Positions 8,569-17,490 of a DNA stretch of 38,411 nt are shown here, in pieces; positions within the stretch are counted from its first letter, which is position 1; every line of letters begins with the position of its first letter. A program made the translations under genes and the position numbers. The stretch covers positions 1 to 38,411 of the forward strand of contig CACMHG010000017.1 in the NCBI GenBank assembly GCA_902613475.1, given 5' to 3'. This DNA is from K189A clade bacterium. Its GTDB lineage: Bacteria > Pseudomonadota > Gammaproteobacteria > Pseudomonadales > Azotimanducaceae. The notes beneath the pieces are model-generated. The model ran no database searches. It was not told the DNA's origin and was given only the letters and a program-made list of their open reading frames with translations.

Positions 8569-10380
8569 ATGAAGAAAGTACTTGGAGCTATCGTCGTTAT
8601 CGCGCTTATTGGGGTCGGCTACCAATTTAAGTCGTCGGAAGAAGAACCGGAATTTGTGCCAAAGCCTGATAGCGCTACCGTACGCAAAACCACATCTGGC
8701 AGCTTGTTGGGTTATACCGGTGCCAACGGCGCGTGGATCTGGCGAGGCATTCGCTATGCCAAGGCACCCACGGGCACCCTGCGCTGGCGTGCGCCCTTAC
8801 CCGCTAAGGCGCCCCGCAAAGGCGGCATCATCGAAACTCTCGTATCGGGCAACGCCTGTCCTCAGCTGCCCTCTGCGCTGAGCGCTCCCGCCGACGAGGG
8901 CCGAGTAACCATCGGCGACGAGGACTGCCTGTTCATGGATATCTACGCTCCGCCAGGGGCCGAAGAGGCACCGGTGATGTTTTGGCTGCACGGCGGCGGC
9001 AATACTATTGGTCAGGGCGGCAGCTATTCCGGCGAAAACCTCGCCATGAAGCATGGGGTCGTGGTTGTCACTATCAACTATCGGCTGGGTATCTTTGGCT
9101 GGTTTAGCCATCCCAGCTTGACCACCGGCGACCCTAGGGATGATTCGGGCAACTATGGCACCCTAGACGCCATACAAGGCCTGCAGTGGGTGCAAAGCAA
9201 CATCGAGAGCTTTGGTGGCGACCCGAACAATGTCACTGTCTTCGGCGAATCGGCAGGTGGTGTCGACACTCTAGCCATGATGGCCTCGCCCTTGGCAGAA
9301 GGTTTGTTTCATCGCGCCATCGTGCAAAGCGGTGGTTTTAACGCCACTTCACTGGAAGTAGCGCGAAACCCCGCTAACCAAGGCGGACACCCTTTCAGCT
9401 CTTCTGAGGTACTCGGCAAGCTGCTGGTTGCAGATGGCACCGTGAGCGACGAGAACGCTGCCTACGAATATACCCAGGACATGTCGCGCACTAACCTGCG
9501 CCAATATCTGTATGGCAAGAAACCCGACGAGTTCTATGCGGTGTTCAGCAATGGCGGTGCAGGCATGGTCAATTTGCCAGCAATCCTGGGTGACGGCTTC
9601 GTTTTACCCAATATGACGACAGCTGAAATTTTCTCTGACGCCGATAACTACAATCAGGTACCCGTGATCTTGGGTACCAACCGGGATGAACCCACCCTGT
9701 TTATGTTCCGAGATCCTAGACACGTCGAGAACTTCCTTGGTTTCCTTCCAAGACTCAAAGATGAGGCTGCCTATTTACAGCTAGTCAAATACGGGGCCTT
9801 GACCTGGAAAGAGCGCGGCGTGGACAGCTTGGCTCGAGCCATGACCTCCTCTGGCAATCCAGACGTTTTTACCTATCGCTTCGACTGGGACGAAGAACCC
9901 GACCTTCTGGGTATGGAGCTAAGCAAGGTCCTCGGCGCCGCCCATGGCCTGGAGATCGCCTTCGCTTTTAACGATTTTAAGGGCAGGTTTGATACCGGCT
10001 ACATCTACCCCAACGATGAGGCGCAATTCGCCCTGGCCGATAGCATGAGTTCATACTGGACAGCCTTCGCTGCCAGCGGCGACCCGGGACGGGGTCAAAA
10101 GGGTGAGCAAGTACCCTGGCTGTCCTGGGGAACCCAGGGCATGCGCAGCATCATCCTGGACAGTCCCGCTGATCAGGGAATTTTTATGACCGACGATGAG
10201 GTCACGCGAGCGCAGATTAAGACGACGTTGATGAACGATGATGGTTTCGCCGACGAGACTCTGCGCTGCCAGATTTACGCCCGCACTTTCCGCGACGATG
10301 AATTTATCGCCAGCGAATATGAAAGTTTAGGCGACGGTCGCTGCCGGGACATCGACCCGACGACTGTCGATATCTTTTAG
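8569..10380 (+). CDS. Type-B carboxylesterase/lipase, membrane-anchored
   Basis: A 603-residue carboxylesterase of the acetylcholinesterase-like (type B) family. The N terminus is a short basic end and one hydrophobic helix (about residues 3-18) with no clear cleavage site, so the enzyme is probably anchored with its catalytic domain in the periplasm. The triad is visible: Ser228 in FGESAGG, Glu374 in NRDEPT and His459 in AAHGLE. The oxyanion GGG is in HGGGNT. Length suits the family. The ATG follows GGGGAGGAAAG. It likely cleaves carboxylic esters of hydrophobic substrates and may be co-expressed with the SRPBCC protein upstream. Confidence 0.92.
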   Translation: MKKVLGAIVVIALIGVGYQFKSSEEEPEFVPKPDSATVRKTTSGSLLGYTGANGAWIWRGIRYAKAPTGTLRWRAPLPAKAPRKGGIIETLVSGNACPQLPSALSAPADEGRVTIGDEDCLFMDIYAPPGAEEAPVMFWLHGGGNTIGQGGSYSGENLAMKHGVVVVTINYRLGIFGWFSHPSLTTGDPRDDSGNYGTLDAIQGLQWVQSNIESFGGDPNNVTVFGESAGGVDTLAMMASPLAEGLFHRAIVQSGGFNATSLEVARNPANQGGHPFSSSEVLGKLLVADGTVSDENAAYEYTQDMSRTNLRQYLYGKKPDEFYAVFSNGGAGMVNLPAILGDGFVLPNMTTAEIFSDADNYNQVPVILGTNRDEPTLFMFRDPRHVENFLGFLPRLKDEAAYLQLVKYGALTWKERGVDSLARAMTSSGNPDVFTYRFDWDEEPDLLGMELSKVLGAAHGLEIAFAFNDFKGRFDTGYIYPNDEAQFALADSMSSYWTAFAASGDPGRGQKGEQVPWLSWGTQGMRSIILDSPADQGIFMTDDEVTRAQIKTTLMNDDGFADETLRCQIYARTFRDDEFIASEYESLGDGRCRDIDPTTVDIF

Positions 10381-10398
10381 TTCTTCGGACGACGCAGC

Positions 10399-10421
10399 GC
10401 GCGGCGGCTAGGAAGCCGCGC
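10399..10421. terminator. Possible bidirectional hairpin between convergent genes
   Basis: GCGCGGC and GCCGCGC form a perfect 7-bp GC stem with a 9-nt loop just after the esterase stop and across the stop codon of the convergent MFS gene. No T-run follows on either strand, so intrinsic termination is doubtful; it may be an mRNA 3'-end stabiliser. Confidence 0.35.
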
Positions 10422-11610
10422 CCAGCTCTGCCTTTGCACTTCCAGGCAGGGCCGTTTCTTGACCAGGACCTGGATCAGAAGGGATCAGCTGAGAAGCCAG
10501 CAGCGACAGCGCAACGAACCCTGCTCCGATAAAAAACACCAGGGCGTGCGACCACATCCAAACCAGCCCAAGCGCGGCTGGAATCACGATGGCTGCAATA
10601 TGGCTGATCGTGAATGAGACCCCTGCGGTACTAGCCATATCCTTTGGGTCTGCGATTTTCTGAAAGTACGTACTGATCGCAATAGCCATGGCAAAGAACA
10701 TGTGATCGATTACGTACAAAGCCGCGGCGAGGGTAGCGTTTTCCACCAGCCCATAGGCCACAAAGACGAAGATCAGACCGATATATTCCAACGTCAGCGC
10801 CCGCCGCTCACCAATTCGATGAATCAGCGCGCCTATGCGCTCAGCGAAAAACCAATTGAAGGCATAGTTAATCAAAAAGAGAAGCGTGACCTGAGAGGCG
10901 GAGTAGCCGAACTTTTCCACCATCAGGAACGCTGCGAAGACGACAAAAATTTGCCGCCGTGCACCGGACAGAAACGTCAGCAGGTAGTAGAGCCAGTAGC
11001 GACGTCGCAAAACCAAGGTCTTGTGCTGTGCGGTCTTGGAGGGGAAGTGGGGGAAATTTAGCCACATAAAGAATGCCAGCAAGCAGCACAGGCCGCCGGC
11101 AAGCGCCAAGTTCCACATAAAACTGACTGCGAAGACCTCTAGCAGCACCCAAAGCACACCATAAACAATCAGGGAGGTCACCGAACCCACGGCGATCAGA
11201 CGACCCAAAACTTGAGGAGCCTCATCCTTGTTAAGCCACTGCAAACTCAATGATTGCTTAATGGCTTCGAAGTAATGAAAGCCAATACTCATGAGCACAG
11301 TGGTGAAGTAAAGACCGTACTCGCTGGGGAAAAAACCCGTCATCGCGACACCAAGACCTAATAAGGCAAGTGATAGCACGGCAAAGGTCTGCTCCTTGAG
11401 GATCAGGAGCACAAAAATCACGGTGAAAGAAAGGAAGCCGGGCACCTCGCGAAGACTCTGCAAAATCCCAATTTCAACGCCAGTAAACGCGGCCTGTTCA
11501 ACGGCAAAATTATTCAGCAATGCCGACCAAGTATTGAAGGCCAGGGGCATGGCCACGGACATCAGCACAAGGAGCGTAATCGGATTTCGCCAGGCCCTAA
11601 CAGATTGCAT
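10408..11610 (-). CDS. MFS transporter
   Basis: A 400-residue major facilitator superfamily permease with about 12 predicted helices. The first (about residues 10-28) follows the short cytosolic start MQSVRAWRNP, and a polar central loop around residues 190-205 (SKTAQHKTLVLRRRY) separates the two halves. The C terminus is a short Ala/Gly-rich tail. No cargo-specific motif was recognised. The thioesterase gene lies 68 nt upstream on the same strand, so co-transcription is possible. Convergent with the carboxylesterase. It is not of the GPH type seen twice elsewhere in the window. Confidence 0.85.
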   Translation of the reverse strand: MQSVRAWRNPITLLVLMSVAMPLAFNTWSALLNNFAVEQAAFTGVEIGILQSLREVPGFLSFTVIFVLLILKEQTFAVLSLALLGLGVAMTGFFPSEYGLYFTTVLMSIGFHYFEAIKQSLSLQWLNKDEAPQVLGRLIAVGSVTSLIVYGVLWVLLEVFAVSFMWNLALAGGLCCLLAFFMWLNFPHFPSKTAQHKTLVLRRRYWLYYLLTFLSGARRQIFVVFAAFLMVEKFGYSASQVTLLFLINYAFNWFFAERIGALIHRIGERRALTLEYIGLIFVFVAYGLVENATLAAALYVIDHMFFAMAIAISTYFQKIADPKDMASTAGVSFTISHIAAIVIPAALGLVWMWSHALVFFIGAGFVALSLLASQLIPSDPGPGQETALPGSAKAELGAAS

Positions 11611-11678
11611 TGTTTCGATCCGCCATTTGAATTCTGTTTTCGATGCTAACGCACCCAGAGGCTGATGCGTTTTGTGGA

Positions 11679-12083
11679 TTATTCTCGGATGAGCTGAAAC
11701 AAAAAGTTCCCATGAGCCAGAAGCTGTTCACCGGCATCATGAACCGTCGCGGTAAGGCTCATTACGCGCCGACTTTGACTGACAACTTGTGCCCTAGTAA
11801 CAAGCGTCGTCTCCGCGCGGGCTCCTTTGACGTAAGTAATATTGCCGTTGGTAGTGACGCCGCGCACACCTTGCGATGCACAAGCATAGGCGCTAGCACT
11901 GTCCATTAACGCATAGGCGATACTACCGTGGATGAAACCGGCTCCATTGAGCCAACCCTCATCAATCTTGGCGCTGAGTTGGCATTCACCGCCCTGCGCA
12001 CTAAGCACGGTCATTCCCAAACGCTGTCTGACCGAGAGATCGCTCTGGATCAGTCCTTGCGCATCAGGGTTAATCGACACCAT
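11679..12083 (-). CDS. PaaI-like hotdog thioesterase
   Basis: A 134-residue single hotdog-fold protein of the PaaI acyl-CoA thioesterase group. The family core is seen in GAGFIHGSIAYALMDSASAY, with the HG turn and the Asp on the central helix that orient the water for thioester hydrolysis. A later TTNGNITYVKGA strand matches the family. I chose ATG 12083 because GAGGAG lies upstream at good spacing; a longer TTG-initiated frame to 12110 would cover that ribosome site. It probably hydrolyses CoA thioesters in the cytoplasm and fits the acyl-CoA theme of the window. A second, different PaaI-type gene lies at 35882-36310. Confidence 0.85.
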   Translation of the reverse strand: MVSINPDAQGLIQSDLSVRQRLGMTVLSAQGGECQLSAKIDEGWLNGAGFIHGSIAYALMDSASAYACASQGVRGVTTNGNITYVKGARAETTLVTRAQVVSQSRRVMSLTATVHDAGEQLLAHGNFLFQLIRE

Positions 12084-12144
12084 CGCTGACTCCTCGAAAG
12101 CCGACGACAATCCCAGAAATTGATCTAGGATGCCAGGCGCGCAG

Positions 12145-12191
12145 CACCCTAGGCTGCCATCACCCTAGGCTGCCAGCACCCTAGACTACTG
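12145..12191. repeat. 16-bp tandem repeat, three copies
   Basis: Three head-to-tail copies of a 16-bp unit, CACCCTAGGCTGCCAK, begin at 12145, 12161 and 12177. The first two are identical over 15 bases and the third is degenerate. The array lies in the spacer between the hlyD-like gene and the thioesterase start, and the third copy runs across the hlyD-like stop codon. The core holds the palindrome CCTAGG. It could have arisen by slippage, or could bind a regulator of the thioesterase gene. Confidence 0.75.
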
Positions 12192-13427
12192 CTGGGACAA
12201 TGCTCCGGAGAAAGCCCTGAGGATGGGTTTCGCGATAAATTGGAGCACCGTGCGCTTTGCGGTGCGTATATCAACCGAGGCGGTCATACCCGGTCGCAGC
12301 TGCAGGTCAGCGAATTTTGGATTCGCCACCGTAGCGTCAGGATTTACCCGGGCACGGGCACGGTAGTAGGTTAATGCCGACCCATCCTCAGCTTTTTCGG
12401 TCAACGTATCCGAGCTCAGATAGATCAGCTGACCCTCAAGCTTGTCGTAGATTGAAGCATCGAAGGCATCGAGACTGATATTCACCGGCAGCCCGAGCTC
12501 CAGCTGACCCACATCCATGGGTTCAATGCGAACCTCTACCACCAACTCGCTCTCAGTCGGTGAAATCTGCATCAGCTCGTCGCCCTGGCGCAGCACTCCC
12601 CCGAGAGTATTGATACTAAGATGCTTTACAACACCCGCGACCGGTGCTCGCACGTCGGTGTGCGAAAACACGTCCTGTCGCTCCTTGGATTGTTGCAGAG
12701 CAATTGCAAGTTCAGTCTCTAGCTGCGCACTTTCCTCTAAGGCTTCGCGCAGGTACTTGTTCTCTGCATCGATAAAATTATTTTGCGCCTCTGACACTCG
12801 TGCTTGGGCATCCATGACGTCCAGACTACTGACGTCCTGGGAAACATAAAGCTGCTCGTTTATGTCTAGTTGCTGGCGCGCCAAATCGAGGTTGGAACCC
12901 AGTAGTGCCAAGGTATCCTGCAGCGCGCGCTTCTTCTGCTCGTAAAGCTCCATCTGGGCCGCGACGAAGGCGATATATTCCAGATCTTCGTCACCGTACT
13001 TTGGCTCGATTCGATTCGCCTCAGCCTTCGCGCGTATCAGCGCAATGCGCAGGCCCGCCACATGGGCACGCCCCTCTTCGAAGGAAGCCTGAGCACGCTC
13101 CTTCTCCAATACTGCAAGCTTTTGGCACTTAATGACCTCATCACCCTCCTCGATAAACAATTCCGCCAATACGCCACCGTCCACCACCTGGACTATCTGA
13201 TTGCGCGCGGTAGGGATGATTTGGCCTGCTGCTCGTACTGATTGGTCGATCTCAAACCATGCCGCCCATGAGAAGAAGGCGACTACCCCAATGGCGAGGA
13301 ACAAAATCATCGATGACCACCATGGGCCCTCATCGAGCATCTCTTGCCCGACATAGACCTCTTGGTCAGACAATACCAGCTGATTTGATTGGGAAACCTG
13401 TGCGCCAACTGCTGGGAGATTATTCAT
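12186..13427 (-). CDS. HlyD-family type I secretion periplasmic adaptor
   Basis: A 413-residue membrane fusion protein of the HlyD type, linking an inner-membrane ABC exporter to a TolC-like channel. It has a cytosolic N-terminal tail, one transmembrane helix (about residues 39-58), a lipoyl-like half (AAGQIIPTARNQIVQV, then VVDGGVLAELFIEEGDEV), a long helical hairpin (about 105-240), the second lipoyl half (VRAPVAGVVKHLSINTLGG) and a C-terminal beta domain ending near GMTASVDI. ATG 13427 has AAGGAG seven bases upstream and lies 8 nt inside the end of the ABC gene, so the two are translationally coupled. It resembles LapC-type adaptors of RTX/adhesin exporters. Confidence 0.92.
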   Translation of the reverse strand: MNNLPAVGAQVSQSNQLVLSDQEVYVGQEMLDEGPWWSSMILFLAIGVVAFFSWAAWFEIDQSVRAAGQIIPTARNQIVQVVDGGVLAELFIEEGDEVIKCQKLAVLEKERAQASFEEGRAHVAGLRIALIRAKAEANRIEPKYGDEDLEYIAFVAAQMELYEQKKRALQDTLALLGSNLDLARQQLDINEQLYVSQDVSSLDVMDAQARVSEAQNNFIDAENKYLREALEESAQLETELAIALQQSKERQDVFSHTDVRAPVAGVVKHLSINTLGGVLRQGDELMQISPTESELVVEVRIEPMDVGQLELGLPVNISLDAFDASIYDKLEGQLIYLSSDTLTEKAEDGSALTYYRARARVNPDATVANPKFADLQLRPGMTASVDIRTAKRTVLQFIAKPILRAFSGALSQQ

Positions 13428-15660
13428 GGTCTTGCTCCTTGGCCTGTTGGTCACCGTCCGAAGGTTGAGCGGTCACATTCGCCACCCCCTGACCCGATTG
13501 ATATGTCAGGCGCGCTAGAACCGCCTCCTTCGGCCCGTCGGCAACAATTTTCTTGCCTGCCACCACGATAATCCGGTCAACCAGAGACAGCAGCTCGGGT
13601 TTGTGCATAACCAAAAAAAGTGTCTGCTTTGCCGTGAGCCCCTCGCCCAAGGCGCCAATAATCTTTTGCTCCAGGGCTCGATCCATGGATGCCGTGGGTT
13701 CGTCGAGGAGCCATATTTTAGGCTCACGCAGAAAAGCGCGAGTCAGATTAACCAGCTGGCGCTGCCCGCCGGATAGGCCAGTTCCGCCTTCGTTGATAAC
13801 CTGCATCAAACCCTTTGGATGCGGTGTTATGACCATCTGCAGCAGGCCGGTCGCCCTGGCAACATCGAGCAGTACACTGTCGCCGGGATCCAGCATACCC
13901 AGGGTTAGATTTTCTCGTAGCGTGCCGGAGAACAAACGACCATCCTGTTGAACGAACCCAATGTTCTCGGCGAGAACGGGCTTGGAAATCTGGCTCAGAT
14001 CGATATCGTCAAACAGAATCCGCCCTTCCTGGGGTTTGTACATACCCGACAGCAGCCTCAGCAGCGTCGTTTTGCCCGCGGCAACGGGGCCGAGAATGGC
14101 AATTTTTTCACCTTCTTGAACGTTCAGTGACGGCACTTGCAGGGCCAAATTCTCGTTGTAGTAAGCTGCAACATTTTCCATGGCATAGTTGCCGTGAATC
14201 TGCTCGAGCGTGATAGGTTGCTCGTCCGCGTGGTCGTTTTGAAGTTCCCACAGCCGATCCAAACCCTGCAGAGCGGCCTTCGACTGTCCCCACTGGATTA
14301 ACAAACTCGGCACCATGACAACGGGGGCTAAAATTCGCCCGGACAGAATTGAGCACGCAATTAAGGCACCAAGGGTCAGATCACCCGCTGAGGCCAACTG
14401 GGCACCGAAGAAAATAATGCCGACGTAGGACACCTGCTGGAGGCTCGCCAAGAAAAGCTTCGACCGCTCTGAAATATCTCGGTACTGCATCTCATGCTCG
14501 CGGGCTTTGTCAGTGGTTTGCATCCACCGAGATAAAAGTCGCCAACCGCCTTGACCAGACTTTATCGTCTCGGCGCCTTCCACCGCCTCTACCATGAGGC
14601 CTGTCTTTAGATTTACCGCGCGATCAACGCTCAGTGTTAGTCCCTCGATGCGTTTTTTGTAGGACAAGCCGATAACAAGGCAAATAAGAAAAACCGCAAG
14701 AGGAATGAGGGCCAAGGGCCCTGCAATGGCTGCGATAATGGCCGCGTAAAGGAGCACAAAGGGAGCGTCAACAAATAGGTGACTGGTAGCGGCAGAGAGG
14801 AACCCTCGAACCGTCTCGTAACCTCTCATTTGCGATGCCAAGGAGCCTACGCTGGCGGGCATCTGATCCAATCGAAGAGAGAGAAATTGCATAAAGGTCG
14901 AGCGAGCGAGCCTTTGATCCACCACCTCAATCAAGCGATTGTAGAGTCGGTGGCGCAAAACCTTCGTAATCAGTTCATAGATCACGGAGATCCCGACGCC
15001 GATCGTGAGCACCCACAGCGTATTCAATGCGCCCGTAGGAACGACCCGATCGTAGACCAGCATGGTGTAAAAAGAGGTAGCCAAGGCCACGATATTTATG
15101 ACAAGCCCGGCCAGGATCACCTCAAAAAGTAGCTTTTTGTTCGAAAAAACCTCCGTGCGAATAAGCTCGTAAACCGGAGAATCGCTTGACCGAAATACCT
15201 TCGCCAAAGTGAGTTTGGTGAACTGAAATTCCTGCAGGGAATCACAGGCTTGTTCTTGCCACGTCTGACTTTTTGCCTCAAACGCCTCGATGATCCATCG
15301 ACCTAGCGCGTTTTGACCTCGCAACACCCCGAAACCTTGATTACTCGACCAAGCGAGTAACGGCATATTTGCTGGATCTGGGCGACGAACCCATTCTGGC
15401 TTTGGGCTGCCTAAACGGCGGGTAATGGTCGATAGCCCCTTTTTAACCTGTCGCCAACTTAGGCTAGGGCGATCAAGGACTGCTGCGGCCTCCTGCAAAT
15501 CTAGCTGTTCTACTGGCGTGCTCTGTAAACGGGCGATCCGATCTAGACACGGCAGAAGTTGACCAACATGGGTCAAATCTTCGACACGCTCATCACCATG
15601 AATGTCGTCAATGGATTCCGTGTCATTGGATTCTTGCCTAACAGCATCGTCAGAAATCAT
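13420..15660 (-). CDS. Type I secretion ABC transporter (LapB/HlyB-like permease-ATPase)
   Basis: A 746-residue ABC exporter of type I secretion. The first ~170 residues form an N-terminal domain lacking an obvious protease Cys, consistent with a C39-like docking domain. A six-helix membrane domain starts about residue 180 and includes the family-typical MLVYDRVVPTGALNTLWVL. The ATPase domain has Walker A GPVAAGKTT (Lys530), Q-loop FVQQDGRLF, signature GLSGGQRQ, Walker B WLLDEPTASMD (D653, E654) and H-loop VMHKPE. It should pair with the overlapping HlyD-like adaptor to export an unfolded protein with a C-terminal signal. Neither substrate nor TolC-like partner is in the window. Confidence 0.93.
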   Translation of the reverse strand: MISDDAVRQESNDTESIDDIHGDERVEDLTHVGQLLPCLDRIARLQSTPVEQLDLQEAAAVLDRPSLSWRQVKKGLSTITRRLGSPKPEWVRRPDPANMPLLAWSSNQGFGVLRGQNALGRWIIEAFEAKSQTWQEQACDSLQEFQFTKLTLAKVFRSSDSPVYELIRTEVFSNKKLLFEVILAGLVINIVALATSFYTMLVYDRVVPTGALNTLWVLTIGVGISVIYELITKVLRHRLYNRLIEVVDQRLARSTFMQFLSLRLDQMPASVGSLASQMRGYETVRGFLSAATSHLFVDAPFVLLYAAIIAAIAGPLALIPLAVFLICLVIGLSYKKRIEGLTLSVDRAVNLKTGLMVEAVEGAETIKSGQGGWRLLSRWMQTTDKAREHEMQYRDISERSKLFLASLQQVSYVGIIFFGAQLASAGDLTLGALIACSILSGRILAPVVMVPSLLIQWGQSKAALQGLDRLWELQNDHADEQPITLEQIHGNYAMENVAAYYNENLALQVPSLNVQEGEKIAILGPVAAGKTTLLRLLSGMYKPQEGRILFDDIDLSQISKPVLAENIGFVQQDGRLFSGTLRENLTLGMLDPGDSVLLDVARATGLLQMVITPHPKGLMQVINEGGTGLSGGQRQLVNLTRAFLREPKIWLLDEPTASMDRALEQKIIGALGEGLTAKQTLFLVMHKPELLSLVDRIIVVAGKKIVADGPKEAVLARLTYQSGQGVANVTAQPSDGDQQAKEQDHE

Positions 15661-15967
15661 ATTCTCCAGCCTTGTTTTTACCGTGGCACTACGTGCCTCA
15701 GAGCAGGAGTTCTGGGGTTCGTTCCACCCCCGCTAATGGCGGCGAGGATTTAAGTCGAAGTGTGTTATCCCCACGTCTTCTCGACGATGAAAGGTACAAA
15801 TAACTAGATGAACGGAGGTCTGTGGTATTGCTACTAGATGGCTCGGCGAGGCAGGTTTGTCAACTCTGCGGGGTTATTGGCGTATGGCGATACGAGCCGC
15901 CAGTCCGAATTGGGTTAGATGCCCCCGTTGCGGGAGCATCCGACTTTTGGGCTGACGTTAAGTATCC
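15661..15967. other. 307-nt spacer upstream of the exporter
   Basis: This gap should hold the promoter of the ABC exporter on the minus strand. A TTGACA -35-like hexamer lies at 15858-15863 (minus strand), but the sequence 17-19 bases on has only a poor -10. An imperfect hairpin, GATGC with CCCG inside and matching arms, spans 15918-15940 downstream of the acyl-CoA dehydrogenase stop, without a T-run on that strand. No convincing gene was found. Confidence 0.4.
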
Positions 15968-17152
15968 CTAATCGGGTAGTCCAAGCACGCGCTTAGCAAT
16001 GATGTTGAGCTGAACTTCGGAAGTACCACCCTCGATGCTGTTAGCCTTGGAACGCAACCAGGCACGGGTAGTGTTGAGTTCATCTTGTTCGAAACCGTCA
16101 CCCGTCCAGCCGACGGATTGGGTGCCCATGATTGACAGCATGAGGTCGTACTTGCCGATATTTTGCTCGGTACCGTAATACTTGAACATAGACGAGGTGG
16201 CACCAGGAGCGTTGCCAGTAGCTGATTCCTCTACGCTGCGTCGCGTGGTGAGGCCGAACGCTCTGTCATTCATTCGATGGTTGAGAATTTCTCCGCGCAA
16301 AGATGCGTCCGCTATCTTGCCGTTGTCGTCAACGCCAACGTACTGGTGGGCATATTCTTCAAGCGACGTCGTTTTTTGACCGCCGCCGATGCCTCCAATC
16401 ATGGATCGCTCGTGTTGCAGCAAGCGCTTACCGACAGTCCAACCCTTGTTAAGCTCGTAGACTAAGTTCGACTTCGGCACGCGAACGTTGTCTAGAAACG
16501 TCTCGCAGAATGGCGACAGGCCACTAATCAGCTTAATCGGTTTAACCGTGATACCTGGCGTCGTCATATCGAAAAGCACGAAGGAAATGCCCTCGTGTTT
16601 CGGAGCGTCGAAATCCGTACGCACCAAGCAAAACATCCAGTCCGCATGATTTGCACCTGACGTCCAGATCTTTTGACCGTTGATAATGAAGTCGTCGCCA
16701 TCTTCGACCGCAGAAGTACGAAGGCTGGCAAGATCCGATCCTGAACCTGGCTCACTGTAGCCCTGGCACCACCAAATATCGCCCCGAGCTATTTTGGGCA
16801 AATGCTCTTCTTTTTGCGTATCTGTTCCGTATTCAAGCAGTGCCGGCCCAATCATGCTTAGGCCCATGCCGACCAAGGGTGGCCGCGCGTTGATCCGACC
16901 CATTTCGTGGCGCAGTACGACGTTCTCGTCCTTGCTTAAACCTGCGCCGCCAAACTCCTGGGGCCAAGTAGGAGCGGTAAAGCCACGCTCGGCGCAGCGC
17001 TCTAACCAAAGCTTCGTATCCGGATTAGCGTAGGTAGCGTTACGACCGCCGCCGGGTTGTTCGCTCGCATCCATGGGAGTGCGCATGGATTCAGGGCAGT
17101 TTTCGTCGAGCCAGCCTCGAACATCATCGCGAAACACATCCAGATTTTGCAT
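15968..17152 (-). CDS. Acyl-CoA dehydrogenase
   Basis: A 394-residue FAD-dependent acyl-CoA dehydrogenase that introduces a trans-2 double bond into acyl-CoA esters. Visible are the flavin and substrate-binding segment GYSEPGSGSDLASL (about residues 135-148), the beta-domain with IINGQKIWTSGANHADW, and the C-terminal family signature IEGGTSEVQLNIIAKRVLGL that contacts FAD. The C-terminal QSVGWTGD loop replaces the usual fatty-acid enzyme sequence, so a branched, steroid-side-chain or other bulky acyl group is plausible, but this is inference. ATG 17152 follows a GAAGGGGAG site. It is alone on its strand; a 338-nt spacer separates it from the divergent fur. Confidence 0.93.
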   Translation of the reverse strand: MQNLDVFRDDVRGWLDENCPESMRTPMDASEQPGGGRNATYANPDTKLWLERCAERGFTAPTWPQEFGGAGLSKDENVVLRHEMGRINARPPLVGMGLSMIGPALLEYGTDTQKEEHLPKIARGDIWWCQGYSEPGSGSDLASLRTSAVEDGDDFIINGQKIWTSGANHADWMFCLVRTDFDAPKHEGISFVLFDMTTPGITVKPIKLISGLSPFCETFLDNVRVPKSNLVYELNKGWTVGKRLLQHERSMIGGIGGGQKTTSLEEYAHQYVGVDDNGKIADASLRGEILNHRMNDRAFGLTTRRSVEESATGNAPGATSSMFKYYGTEQNIGKYDLMLSIMGTQSVGWTGDGFEQDELNTTRAWLRSKANSIEGGTSEVQLNIIAKRVLGLPD

Positions 17153-17490
17153 AACTCCCCTTCCTTCTTATCTCAGTTTCTTAACTTGGTTTTTCTTTCT
17201 TCTGCATGCTCTTTCAAGCACGGTCTAGTCAACATATTCGGCGTTGCGTCCTTCGCGTCGCCCTATTCTTGCAACTTTACAATAATTCCAAAGCATTGCC
17301 GATTACGTATACCCCGTGTCCACAATGACGCACAAAGACAACATGGCAACATGACCCGTAAATTCAACTCGGTTATCGCCGCGGTCTCGGTAGCAATAGC
17401 CTACATCACCAAGTATCTTTCGATCCGAATTGTGCGATTCTTCACTGACATCATGCACACAAGTATCCAACGAACTTTACGGAGATACTC
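17153..17490. other. Divergent promoter spacer, acyl-CoA dehydrogenase/fur
   Basis: A 338-nt spacer that must carry promoters for both the dehydrogenase (minus) and fur (plus). An AT-rich patch with TACAATAAT near 17275 could be a -10 element, but I found no matching -35. No clear Fur box (GATAATGATAATCATTATC-like) was seen by eye. An open frame covers part of it but continues into the fur start in another frame and has no family resemblance. Confidence 0.4.

Noticed and set aside
15918..15940. Imperfect hairpin after the acyl-CoA dehydrogenase
   Set aside because: One mismatch and no T-run on the relevant strand, so I do not call it a terminator.
15800..15971. An open frame with CQLCG and a GTG start just after GGAGG, running into the dehydrogenase stop
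   Set aside because: About 50 codons, ribosome spacing only three bases, overlaps the convergent gene end, and no family resemblance beyond one CxxC.
17153..17490. Possible Fur autoregulatory box upstream of fur
   Set aside because: No sequence close to the 19-bp consensus was seen.
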